Positions 25,023 through 35,618 of a stretch of DNA of 64,000 bases are shown piece after piece. The stretch comes from Daucus carota subsp. sativus (Eukaryota > Streptophyta > Magnoliopsida > Apiales > Apiaceae): positions 33,131,606-33,195,605 of the forward strand of contig NC_030387.2 in assembly GCF_001625215.2 (NCBI RefSeq), in the 5' to 3' direction. Position 1 is the stretch's first letter, and each line of letters begins with the position of its first letter. The notes below the pieces were generated by a model, which was given only the letters and a program-made list of their open reading frames with translations, ran no database searches and was not told the origin of the DNA. The translations under genes and the position numbers were made by a program.

Positions 25023-26615
25023 GCAGCTTGAAAGTTTTAATCTGATTTTGTTTCAGATTATTGGGCGTGTAGGTGGCGCATCTCACATCGCTCCATTCTA
25101 TTTTTCTAATTTTCTGGAATTTTTGGATTTGGATGAAAAATATCAAAAACTAGTTGAGAAGCCGCGCGTTGCGACGGCTTATAAAAATTATATTAATAAT
25201 TCAATATTAATATTTGTAGAATAAAATAATTCTGTGGTTGTCTATAAAAACTATATTAACGTTTCAAAATTAATATTTGTAGGATAAAATAAATTTTATA
25301 TTATAAAAATCTTGATGTAATATCAATACTAATACATAAAATTGCAAAATTGGACTATAATTCATGGTGAAAAAATGAAAATAAATTTATACAGGTAATT
25401 AACAATTTGAAGTACGACGAATCTTAATTTTATTTGTGTTTTTTTAAAAAGTAATCATGTTCTTACATTGTCACCTTCAGCCAATTTTTTTGGATTGTTG
25501 TGCACAAAAACATCAACTTAAATCCATGAGGTTGTAGTATTGAGAGAGAGGATGTTGTGTTTAGATGATCCAAAACCTTACAATCTATAGGGGTATTTAT
25601 AGGTGCAAAGAGACTTGTGTGCTACTCTTTCCCATAATTAAATAATTTGAAACAAAATCATATTAAAACTTTCAAGCTACTATATTCCGTAAATAATCTG
25701 AAACAAAATCAGATTCTGAAACTTGCTTCTAATATACTCGAAACTAAAAAAAGTAGTTCTAATTTTTGATATTTTTCATCCAAAAATTCCAGAAATTAGA
25801 AAAATAGAACGGAGCGATATGAGAGGCGTCACCTATACGCCCCTCGCTTCTCCACCATATTTTCCAGTATACAAAGTAAATCATATAAAAATTAACAACA
25901 AAAAACATGTCCAATGAACAAAACAAATATTATAAAAAAAAAACCAACAAACATACATCACCAATAGTTAATTTATTGATATCATCCATCAATATCATGT
26001 CAAGACTATATTCTTTTCCCCTGTTTCAATTTGTCGACTCCCACATAGCGATCTATAACTATCTTTGCTTGCAACAACCTTTATTTTTTTAATACTATAT
26101 AAACAACTTTCACTTATCGTTGCAGAAGAACGGCACCATCGAGTTAGAAATCAAGCAGAACTATCACCAAAGAGAGGTAGAGTTGTGGTATTGAGAGATA
26201 GGAGGTTGTGGTTAGATGATCTAAAACTCTACAATATATAGGGGTATTTATAGGTGCAGAGAGACTTGTGTGCTACTCTTTCCCATAATTAAATAATCTG
26301 AAACAAAATCAGATTAAATTTTTCAAACTACTATATTCCATAAATAAACTGAAACAAAATCAGATTCTGAAACTTGCTTCTAATATATCCGAAACTAAAA
26401 AAGGTAGTTCTAATTATTGATATATTCCATAAATAAACTGAAACAAAATCAGATTCTGAAACTTGCTTCTAATATACCCGAAACTAAATAAGGTAGTTCT
26501 AACTTTTGATATTTTTCATCCAAAAATTCCAGAAAATTAGAAAAATAGAACAGAGCGATGTGAGAGGCGCCACCTACACGCCCCTCGCTTCTCCTTTATA
26601 TAAGTATATTGATGA
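23679..26615 (-). mobile_element. Inner Helitron, inserted in opposite orientation, with tandem-duplicated body
   Basis: Read on the minus strand, the 5' end TCATCAATATACTTATATAA is at 26615. The 3' end, with stem GCCGTCGCAACGCGCGGC then TTCTCAACTAG, finishes at 23679. Removing 23679-26615 restores ATCAAAAATTAGAACTACC, a phrase that occurs intact at 26810-26828, so the insertion site is an exact A/T without target duplication. A second copy of the same 3' end lies at 25150, created by the 1.47 kb tandem duplication. Before duplication the element was about 1.47 kb. Identical open frames of 64 codons at 24252 and 25723 are part of the repeat and are not genes. Confidence 0.8.
25023..26492. repeat. 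Tandem duplication, unit 2 (1470 bases)
   Basis: Direct repeat of 23552-25022 at an offset of 1471, falling to 1470 after a one-base A-run difference. The join at 25022/25023 is AAG/GCAGC; the corresponding right edge at 26492 continues into AAG/GTAGTT. Near-identity means a recent event or an assembly duplication. Confidence 0.95.
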
Positions 26616-28030
26616 TTAGAACTACCTTTTTTAATTTCTGATATATTAGAAGCAAGTTTCATAATCTAATTTTGTTTCAGATTATTTATGGAATATAGCA
26701 GCTTGAAAGTTTTAATCTGATTTTGTTTCAGATTATTGGGCATGTAGGTGGCGCATCTCACATCGCTCCATTCTATTTTTCTAATTTTCTGGAATTTTTG
26801 GATGAAAAATATCAAAAATTAGAACTACCTTTTTTAGTTTCATATATATTAGAAGCAAGTTTCAGAATCTGATTTTTCAGATTATTTATGGAATATAGCA
26901 GCCTGAAAGTTTTAATCTGATTTTATTTCAGATTATTTAATTATGGAAAAAAGTAGCGCACAAGTCTATCTCCACCTATAAATACCCTATAGGTTATAGG
27001 GTTTTAGATCATCTAAACACAACCTACTCCCTCTCAATACTACAACCCTACCTCTATCCGATGATAGTTCTCTTGCTCGATTTCTAACTCAGTGGTGTCG
27101 TTCTTCTGCGACGATAAGTGAAGGCTGTTTATACGATATTAAAAAACAAATTGTTGCAAGCTAGATTATTTAATTATGGAAAATTGTAGCGCACAAGTCT
27201 CTCTGCACCTATAAATACCTCTATAGGCTGTAGGGTTTTGGATCATCTAAACACAACCTACTTTCTCAATACCACAATCCTTCCTCTCTTCGGTGATAGT
27301 TCTCTTGCTCGATTTCTAATTCGGTGGTGCCGTTCTTCTGCCACGATAAGTGAAGACTGTTTATACGGTATTAAAAAAATAAATAAAGGTTGCTGCAAGT
27401 AAAGGTAGTTATAGACCACTATGTGGGAGGGAGTCGACAAATCCAAACACGGGAGAAGAATATAGTCTTGACATGATATTGATGAATGATATCAATAAAT
27501 TAATTATTAATGATGTATGTTTGTTGGTATTCTTTTATAATATTTGTTTTCATTGAACATGTTTTTTGTTGTTAATTTTTATATGATTTACTTTGCACAC
27601 AGGAAAAAATTATTCATGCATTATCTGTTTGCTCCGTGTAAGCAACTTTTAAGTGAAGATTTTTAAAAAAATAAGGGTTGTTACAAGTAAGGGAAGTTAT
27701 AGACCGCTATCTCACGAATTTAAGTTAGATGTTTTTGTGCACAATCAATCCAAAAAAATTGGAGGAATGTGACAATGTAAGAACATGATTACTTAAAAAA
27801 AAAAACACAAATAAAATTAAGATCCGGCGTGCTTTAAATCGTTAATTACTTGTAGAAATTTATTTTCATTTTTTCAACATGAATTATAATCCAATTTTAC
27901 AATTTTATATATTAGTATTGGTATTACATCAAGATTTTTATAATATAAAATTTATTTATCCTACAAATATTAATATTGAATCATTAATATAATTTTTATA
28001 GGCCGCCGCAACGCACGGTTTCTCAACTAG

Positions 28031-28640
28031 TTTATTAAAAGTCTATATACTATACTTCGTATCATAATACATACATCGTGTTCTTTGATCTGATCATTTC
28101 TACAGGACTACAAAGTCTACAAGAATACAAACTAAAACAAAAGTTGTAGGGGCCAGCTCCATATCAATATCTAACCCTGGTTACATTTCATCAAACATTG
28201 CGGAGAATTAAAATAAATAAATGGAACCAGTCGTGACCCGACACGTGTGCATCTATTTTAAGGTTAATGACGACGTTATGATCAGTGATTCTCAACACAA
28301 AAACAAAACCTACATTAATACAGTACCCAACAAGGACAAAGCCAGACCACCTCACGCGCCATCCTCTCACGTAATCCTCGTATCTTCTCCTGACCCTTGT
28401 CTACTATGGCACGTAAGTTCCACGACAGCCTTAAATTCAGTCTGGTAAGGATCTGAAATGGTTAAAAGAAGATCAAGAGGGCGTTGAAAGTGGAAATAAC
28501 ACCAACCCTAAGTTGTGGACTCCAGTGCATTCTCTTATCCTAGGGTTATTATTGAGATTCCATCTTTAAAAAAATAAAAATGCAACCAGAACAAGCAAGA
28601 TGAACTACAAGATAAAGTAACCCAGAACACAAAAAGCAAT

Positions 28641-28681
<41 letters not shown>

Positions 28682-28853
28682 CCTCCCTCTCTCTCTCGTG
28701 TTTACTTTTATATCTCTCTCTCGTGTTTACTTTTATCTCTCTCTAGGGTTTGGAACCAGGTTCCTTTATTAGTGTCTTACATCCATTTGGTCATATATAG
28801 ATAGAATAATAAACATAGATTTGGAGATATATAATTGATCAGGGAGTGGAAGG
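28031..28853 (+). promoter_or_regulatory. Upstream region of the MADS-box gene
   Basis: This 0.8 kb stretch between the Helitron complex and the SEPALLATA-like start codon holds no recognisable gene. A long CT microsatellite (28643-28679, continuing as CT-rich text to about 28745) is likely part of the 5' leader or core promoter. ACACGTGT near 28240 is a G-box-like core. Confidence 0.45.
28643..28679. repeat. (CT)n microsatellite upstream of the MADS-box gene
   Basis: An uninterrupted CT run of about 18 units is followed by CCCCCTCCCTCTCTC and a duplicated CTCTCTCGTGTTTACTTTTAT block at about 28693-28735. Such pyrimidine tracts are common in plant 5' leaders and are length-polymorphic. Confidence 0.95.
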
Positions 28854-31800
28854 ATGGGAAGGGGAAGAGTGGAGTTGAAGAGGATAGAGAACAAAATAAA
28901 CAGACAAGTAACATTTGCAAAGAGAAGGAACGGACTGTTGAAGAAAGCATATGAGCTCTCTGTGCTTTGTGATGCTGAGGTTGCTCTCATCATCTTCTCT
29001 AACCGTGGCAAGCTCTACGAGTTTTGCAGCACTTCCAAGTATACTTTCCTTTTTACATTTCTTCTCTTTCTCTTTTTCCTCATCTCCATTTAATTAATTC
29101 TCTTCTCACCTTATTTAGGTTTAATCTTTTTATATTTTACATTGGTTTTTGCACCACTTAATTCATTTTGTGGGGATGAAATTAAGGTTTTTTGATGTGT
29201 GAATCTTGTGTTATAAAGCATGTACTTTTAGATCTTACAAATGATTTCTTTATTATATTTCAACTTGCATCTTTATATTGGTTCTTGAACAAACCATAAA
29301 TATATATGTGCAAATGAGGATAAAGTTGTAGCTAAAATTTCAGATCTATATTGGGATCAACTCTATATAAATAGATGTTCTTTGTAAATGGAGTCAAGCC
29401 ATTTATTTCTGCTTTCCCTGCTCCCCTTTGCACTTTCCCTAATTTTAATATATACATATATATAGCTGGTCACCTATTATAAAGTTTTTAAGTTTCTACC
29501 CAGATCCAATTGTACAAAATGATATTTTGGTACAATCATTCAACTTTGGTTTGAGAAGTGCAAGTTTGTCTTCAAAAGCTTTGCTGCAACAAATGTAAAT
29601 ACTAGTTCTGGTTGATATAAAAGCTTTCAACTTGATTTAGCAAAAAAAAAAAAAACACTTTAATTTGTTGTCTATTATATTGTTCATGATTTGTTACTAG
29701 CTAGTATGATTTATTTGTTGTTAATAAATGTATACAATACCACAGTATATGGTTGAATTTATAGGAGGTTCAATCAGGACCTAGCTAGTTGATTTCACTG
29801 ATAAGCATGCAACCAATATATAACTGACATATATCCAATGCTGATCCTCCACTAGTGCATACCTACAAGGATTCTCTTTGAGCAGATGGTCAAATTAAAT
29901 TAATATATTGAACTTTTTAACCTATTTTCAATGGGTTTCATGATGATAAAGGACTTCTTATTTTTGACATAAAAAGAAATAGGAAGAAATGAACTGCTTA
30001 TGCACACTGTCTCTCACAAACATTTAAGTTTTTCTCAACGCACATACTTCTGAGTGTTAAATTGCAGCACTACTAGCTATTAAAATGTTCATATATAGAG
30101 AAAGATGTAACTGTATTACTGTAGCAGAGCCATTGAATCTCTCTTATTATTTATCAACAAAGTGGTTCATGGAAAAGCAGTGTCAAAGTATCCCATGGAT
30201 ATTAACCACTCAAAACCATTCAACTCCTTTACTTTGATTCTATGGCTAGTTTTGGTATAGCTGTAATAATACATCATTCTGTTTACGCATGGTTCCCAGG
30301 TGCAAGTTAACTAGCTTTCTGTATGCCTAAAGATCTTAGAACTGGATGCTCATTTAGATCTTGTAAATTGTTCTCCACTCCTGTCCTGATATCTTTATGC
30401 AAGATGATTTATCTCTTCTTTAAGTTTCAAAATGGAATATGAGATATTTTATACCAGATAATTTGTACAGTATTTGTGACCAGAGGTTGAGGGTTCGAGT
30501 ATTAGTGCATATTGCATCGGTGACTAGAGGTTGAGGATTGATCAAAATTCTCTATATATTGTTATATATGTTTGTGTGTTCATCATGAGAACTATTTGCT
30601 CCTTTTAGAGCATCAAGATTGCAAGTAATGGATTGATATATGGTATTTATTAGTTCGTATATGTTATAATTTTATTTACCGAAGTACAGATCATATTCAT
30701 ATTCCTGTTCCTTACCATCAACTACTAACTAAGCAATTCTTCTTTGTTGACCAAAACCCAGCATGCTTAAGACACTTGAAAGGTACCAAAACTGCAGCCA
30801 TGGGACACTGGAAGTTAACCGGACAGCCAAAGATTTAGAGGTAGATTATTTTAATGTGGTTTGTCACTGGAATTTATTATTCATCACATAGAGTATCTGG
30901 ATATGCACTTGTTGAAAATACAACAGGACAACAGGGTCAGCAATTAGGCTTGCTTGCAGATGTATCTGTCAATGCAACCAGTTATGCACTTCGTTTTGTA
31001 CTACTCTTAGATTGTTAAACTCAATTTGTTCCTAATCTCTTGCATGAATTACTTCTTGTTATGTTCTTAGCAAAACAGCTACAGGGAATACCTAAAACTC
31101 AAAGGCAAATACGACTCCCTACAACAATATCAGAGGTACTTATTATATAATTTGCCATCACATTTAGTTACATATGTGTGTGTGAGATACGAAGTTAGTT
31201 TATCTAGCTTTACTCTTCTTTGTAGTTGCTTGAATTTTCAATCTTGTATAATTATTTTGTTTCCGTTGATTAGTATGTTGTCTCACTTTGAGTTTAAAAT
31301 GTTAAATGTTGTAGGCACCTTCTTGGGGAAGACCTAGGGCCTCTAAATATAAAAGATCTCGAGCATCTGGAATTACAACTAGACGAATCCTTGATGCATA
31401 TTAGGTCTACCAAGGTAAAGAAACTCAATAATAGGGTGTGCCTCAACTTCTCTGTAGCAAACTTTTATTGCATTCGTTAGCACTAATACAATATATTGAA
31501 CGGCAAATAGTTATCATATATCATAATTGTTTCTCTTCCCATGGATAGCATTGTACATATGCCGTAAATGTTGTCCTTTTGATCTCAATGATGATGGTAC
31601 TTTCTAATTTGCAAGCAAAAAGCTAAGATTTGTTTTGACTCTTCTGAACTGCTTTACAGACTCAGAATATGCTTGACCAGCTTTCTGAACTTCAAAATAA
31701 GGTATTTAATACTTCTACTTGCTATTTCAATCTTCAATCTTGTAAGCTTTTGAACTTAAATTAAATAATGTTTTAACTGCAGGAAAGAATTTTGCTTGAG

Positions 31801-33403
31801 ACTAACACCGCTTTGGAGGAAAAGGTACCTGCAGGAGTACTTCATTTCTATGCAACTTATGTGTGAATAATCAATTTTCAAAGTTTTTCATTATACATAC
31901 ACATATAAGAAAGTAAATTGTGCAGGAGGAACCAGGTGGATTATATAATCATAATTTTCTAAATTTTTTTTTTATATAATAAATTGAATTTGATCAATAA
32001 CTCTAGGACAAACAAAACTGAAATAGTGATTTATATAAATGGCACGGAATAGAGTGAAAATGTAAAAAACTCTTTTACTCTTATAGAGTTGTCTACATAG
32101 TCTACCTTCCAAATACTGTATAATATATTTTAAGATATATTTTCTCCGTCCCTCTCATTTTATTTTTAATTTTTTTTGCTGACAGGCATTTTAAGGTGTA
32201 TATGTTTCATAATTTCTTATTATTATTTTTTATAACTATTTAGACATTAAATTGTTATTGAAAAAAATAATAATTTATGAAATTATGTTTTATAGTATTT
32301 TAAAATGCATGTTAAGTTCTCGCTGGGGGAGTATAGACAGCTACCTACATTTGAAAATTTTGGCATATTTTAGGAGTTGGTAGTACTGTAGATATAGGAA
32401 ATCATGGCCTATAATTTTCCAGCATGATGGTTTGAGTTGGTATTTAGAAGAGAGAATCCCTAAAAAGACAAAAATATAGGTAAAGGATATTGTGAGCAGA
32501 AGATACTCTTGCTTAGACATGCAATTTTTGAATAGCAGTTAATAAATTGATGAGGGGAAAGTGGTATTCACGATTAACTGTACACACTATATTGACATGA
32601 TCAAAATGTACTCCAAAATTTTCGAGCACCTTGCATTTATCAGTTACAGTTGTCTGGACTTTATATCTTCTTTAACAAGCTGATCCAGTAGAATATTACA
32701 TCCACAACTGCACACCAGAACGATAAATATATTCCTGTTTGCAACTGATTTTCGGTTTTGCAGCTAAAACTTCAGAGTACTGATCTCCTTATCGGTCCAA
32801 AATTTTGTTTTGCAGCTGCGTGAATATCACTCAGAGACTCAGTTACGACAATTATGGCCAGGCGGTGAAGTAAGTGCCTCGTACGGGCAGCAGCAGCACC
32901 ACCAGCACCAACAACAGCAGGGGCAGTCTCAGGGATTTTTTCAGCCACTGAACTGCAATTCTACATTGCAAATCGGGTAATACGTCCTTTCTTAACCTAT
33001 AATCAAAATCACCCCAGCCTTTTTTCGGTGCTACTCCCTCCGTCCATTTGGATTGTTAACACGACACGCATTTAAGACGTACATAATATATAGTTCCATA
33101 ATTATTTCTTTTAAAATTTCCTTTTTCTGATTAAAAAATTGAACATTAAATTTTTCAGAAAAAAAAGAGTTAAAATAATGAATGAAACTATACTATATAG
33201 GAGTCTTAAAATATATCTCTCAAAAATGTTAACAATCCAAAGAGATCGGAGAGTGTAATGTATACATGTTCATTTATCTAATTGCATCAATTTGTTTCTA
33301 AGAAAATGTGGATGTATTCAGGTATAATGCTGTAGGTTCTGATCAGATGAATGGAACTAATGGCCAAAATGTGAACGGACTAGTTCCAGATTGGATGCTT
33401 TAA
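28854..33403 (+). CDS. SEPALLATA/AGL2-clade MIKC MADS-box transcription factor
   Basis: SEP-type factors form the floral quartets that specify whorls and meristem determinacy. Eight exons join in frame: 28854-29038, 30762-30840, 31071-31135, 31315-31414, 31660-31701, 31783-31824, 32816-32976 and 33322-33403. The product is 251 residues; exon sizes of 42 and 42 for exons 5 and 6 are typical of MIKC genes. The MADS domain (1-60) starts [20 protein letters not shown]. The K domain (about 89-175) contains [17 protein letters not shown] and [15 protein letters not shown]. The C domain has a Q/H-rich stretch ([13 protein letters not shown]) and ends with the SEP motifs [16 protein letters not shown] and NGLVPDWML. 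The tail points to the SEP1/2/4-FBP9 side of the family, not SEP3. Exon 3 adds a glutamine (DLE-Q-NSYRE) if the first AG acceptor is used. Introns 1 (1.7 kb), 6 and 7 are long; 6 and 7 each hold a Stowaway MITE. Confidence 0.95.
32140..32331. mobile_element. Degraded Stowaway-type MITE in intron 6 of the MADS-box gene
   Basis: The ends TTTTCTCCGTCCCTCT and, inverted, CTCCCCCAGCGAGA are altered Stowaway repeats flanked by TA at 32138-32139 and 32332-32333. The arms pair further in: GCATTTTAA and CATAATTTC occur in both orientations. Divergence of the ends suggests an older copy. Confidence 0.6.
33034..33255. mobile_element. Stowaway-type MITE in intron 7 of the MADS-box gene
   Basis: The left end CTCCCTCCGTCCATTTGGAT pairs with the right end, which reads ATCCAAAGAGATCGGAGAG on the plus strand, and GATTGTTAAC/GTTAACAATC continues the pairing. 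TA duplications flank it at 33032-33033 and 33256-33257. Length 222 bases. Confidence 0.8.
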
Positions 33404-34305
33404 ATATCAAGTGTGATCTTCTGTGTGATCTGAGATTCTATATATATATATTTGATAAGCAACCAAACTGGCATGCACCATTTTGTACCATGCTATATAT
33501 TGTAATTAGGTATGTTTTGTGATAGCAAAAAGATTAAACAAGAGGCAGCAATGACTGGCTTATGTAGCATGGGCTTATGAGAGAAGTCACCAGATTGCTC
33601 GGTTCTTTGCTAAATACCTTCATATAACAATTGCATGCATAAGATTTGACTTAATCTATCACATATATCTAAATTCGAGCATCTGTAATTGTGTTACGAT
33701 ACTATTTTTATTTTAGTCGGCTCTCTGAGTAGCATGCGTCCCTTGGTAGAGCGTTAGAATGGATCATATATATCTAAATTCTGAGCATCTGTAATTGTAT
33801 TTCTATATATTATTTTTCAAATTTCTTTTCTTTTTTCTTTCGACAAAATCAAAATTTTCTTTCTTAAATTAATGTTTTGTATCTATATATTTATTAAGAA
33901 AAAGAAATTTTAAAAAATAATGTACACAAATATATTTTTTACACCTCAAAATACGTGTAAAAGTCAAAAGCATCGGAACGGATTTAGTGATTAAATATTT
34001 ACCTCCGATTTTTTACGCATTGTTTTCAACATTTTTTAAATTTAATATTATAATAATAATAAGAACACAAATAGAAATTATCGTTGCTATTCTCTTTTAA
34101 TATAGATCCTCATTTTTCAGAAAATAAATTAATTATTATATATTTAACAAATCTAGCTAGACGAATTACAACATTAACTAGTTAACCATTTAAACCCATT
34201 ATAAAAAGTTTTCATTCTATTTTCACTCAAAGTCATTATTTCGTATGAATCGTTATTTGGATAGCGAGATATATTGGTATCTTGATTTAAGTATTAAAAT
34301 TATAG
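33404..34305. other. 3' flank of the MADS-box gene
   Basis: The first 200-300 bases after the stop are the probable 3' untranslated region. At about 33820-33990 the text CACCTCAAAATACGTG resembles one arm of the Stowaway element at 41696-41930 and is probably a degraded half copy. No gene seen. Confidence 0.5.
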
Positions 34306-34685
34306 AAGGAAAGTTCTAATGGGTGGCTCCGCGATTTTTTATGGAGACCGCTATTTTTCGGAGACCACATATGTTCTGCAATCAAAACATATTTTGTAAA
34401 ATATGTTCTACAAATATCATTTATTCATTAAATTTGTTGAATATCATCTATGTTTAGTAGGTAGATAATGTATATTCTGCAAACTAAACATATTTCATAG
34501 AACAAAACATTTTGTAATGTTCCACATACAAAACTCATATGATATTTAAGATTTTAAATGAAATAATGATTCGTAAAACATGATTTGCAAAACTATACGT
34601 ATTGCAATGTTTTTATGAAATATTTTACTTGCAGAACATAGGTGGTCTTCGGATCTCCAAATAAAATGTGGTCTCCATTGAACTT
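34306..34685. mobile_element. Mutator-like MITE with 10-base target-site duplication
   Basis: AAAATTATAG occurs on both sides (34296-34305 and 34686-34695). The ends are inverted copies: AAGTTCTAATGGG near the left (after AAGGA) and AAGTTCAATGGAGACCAC from the right, with GGAGACC repeated inside both arms. A 9-11 base duplication is the hallmark of Mutator-like elements. The element is 380 bases, AT-rich and has no transposase. Confidence 0.7.
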
Positions 34686-35618
34686 AAAATTATAGTGGTT
34701 AAGTGTACATATATTGGAAAATCTGAAAATGCAAGGAGAGCCTATGAACAAATCATAATCCATCTGTATTCAACTCCTTGAACACTAGCCTTTGCCCGTA
34801 ATTTAATGTGTATAAAAAAATATACTTCTGATTATTATATTTTGAAAATTAATCCCTACGAAAAAAATCAAAAAAATATTAAGCAAAAATATTTTTTTAT
34901 GCACTTTAAATTACGTGCAAAAAATCAAAGGATATGTATAATGAGACGGCGAGAGTAGGTATTAAAAAGAATTTTAGACCATACAGACTGTCAAAAAACC
35001 AAAAGATGCATCAGACCCAGTTTCTACCAGCAAAAGTAAAGGGATAAGCAAACCAGTGTAACCAAAGCAATCATATATTAGAACCAACTGTAGTATTCAG
35101 CCAATCTTACATGTGATGTTGAGTAAACAGTATCAGTTCCTCCAGGCTGAGAGATCAATTAGACCATACATCTGTACATATTTACAAATGGCAAAAAACC
35201 GCATAACATACGAGTCGCTGGCCCTTATGTTATTTCAGCCTACATTCTCTCGACTGTTGCAGTGATAAGTTTAAAACTTGGACAAGAAACTCCAAGACGG
35301 CATGAGTGAGAATTTACCTTTTCCTTGCACATTTTTGGTAAGCAACCTCTGTAAATACTAAGTATACTCTCTGCTGTCATATTATTTCACTCCTTGAGTT
35401 GAATTTCTTCCCTGTAAGGTGAATCGGGAAAGCAGTCCACTCAGGAGAATCACTACTCTGATGGAGAGTATAAAAGGAACTCTCAACTTGCTTTATATGA
35501 TATATATAACTGTTACAACCAGTATTTACAAACACTTCACAAATTTTGTATCCGGATTCTTTACCATGACCAGTTTGATTTTTGTGTATCTCCGTCCATG
35601 ACGTGCACCTCTAGAGCA
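34686..35618. other. Region between the MADS-box and RING genes (convergent)
   Basis: No gene is supported. The part next to 35619 should be the 3' untranslated region of the minus-strand RING gene. The stretch at 34830-34950 again resembles a degraded half of the 41696-41930 MITE type. Confidence 0.45.

Larger units (their letters stand above)
23357..28030 (+). mobile_element. Outer Helitron of a nested pair
   Basis: The 5' end is TCATCAATATACTTATATAA at 23357, preceded by A. The 3' end is a GCCGCCGC/GCGGC-like stem region, then TTTCTCAACTAG ending at 28030, followed by T. Once the inner insertion (23679-26615) is removed the element is about 1.74 kb. It contains two tandem copies of a roughly 230-base unit (about 26935-27165 and 27166-27390), each with CACCTATAAATACC. 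No transposition protein is encoded. It belongs to a different family from the two Helitrons at 13.8 and 19.0 kb, as shown by the different hairpin and 5' sequence. Confidence 0.75.

Noticed and set aside
24252-25917. Two identical 64-codon open frames (24252-24446 and 25723-25917)
   Set aside because: They are the same piece of the tandemly duplicated Helitron body; the text is AT-rich repeat and not a conserved protein.
30470-30550. Two copies of GAGGTTGAGG with GGGTTCGAG, like a tRNA-derived SINE B box, in MADS intron 1
   Set aside because: The 50-base direct repeat is real, but no A box, tail or target duplication could be found, so it was not called as an element.
33725-33775. tRNA-like TCCCTTGGTAGAGCG text
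   Set aside because: It resembles the D-arm/A box of a tRNA, but there is no B box, T-arm or acceptor stem downstream.
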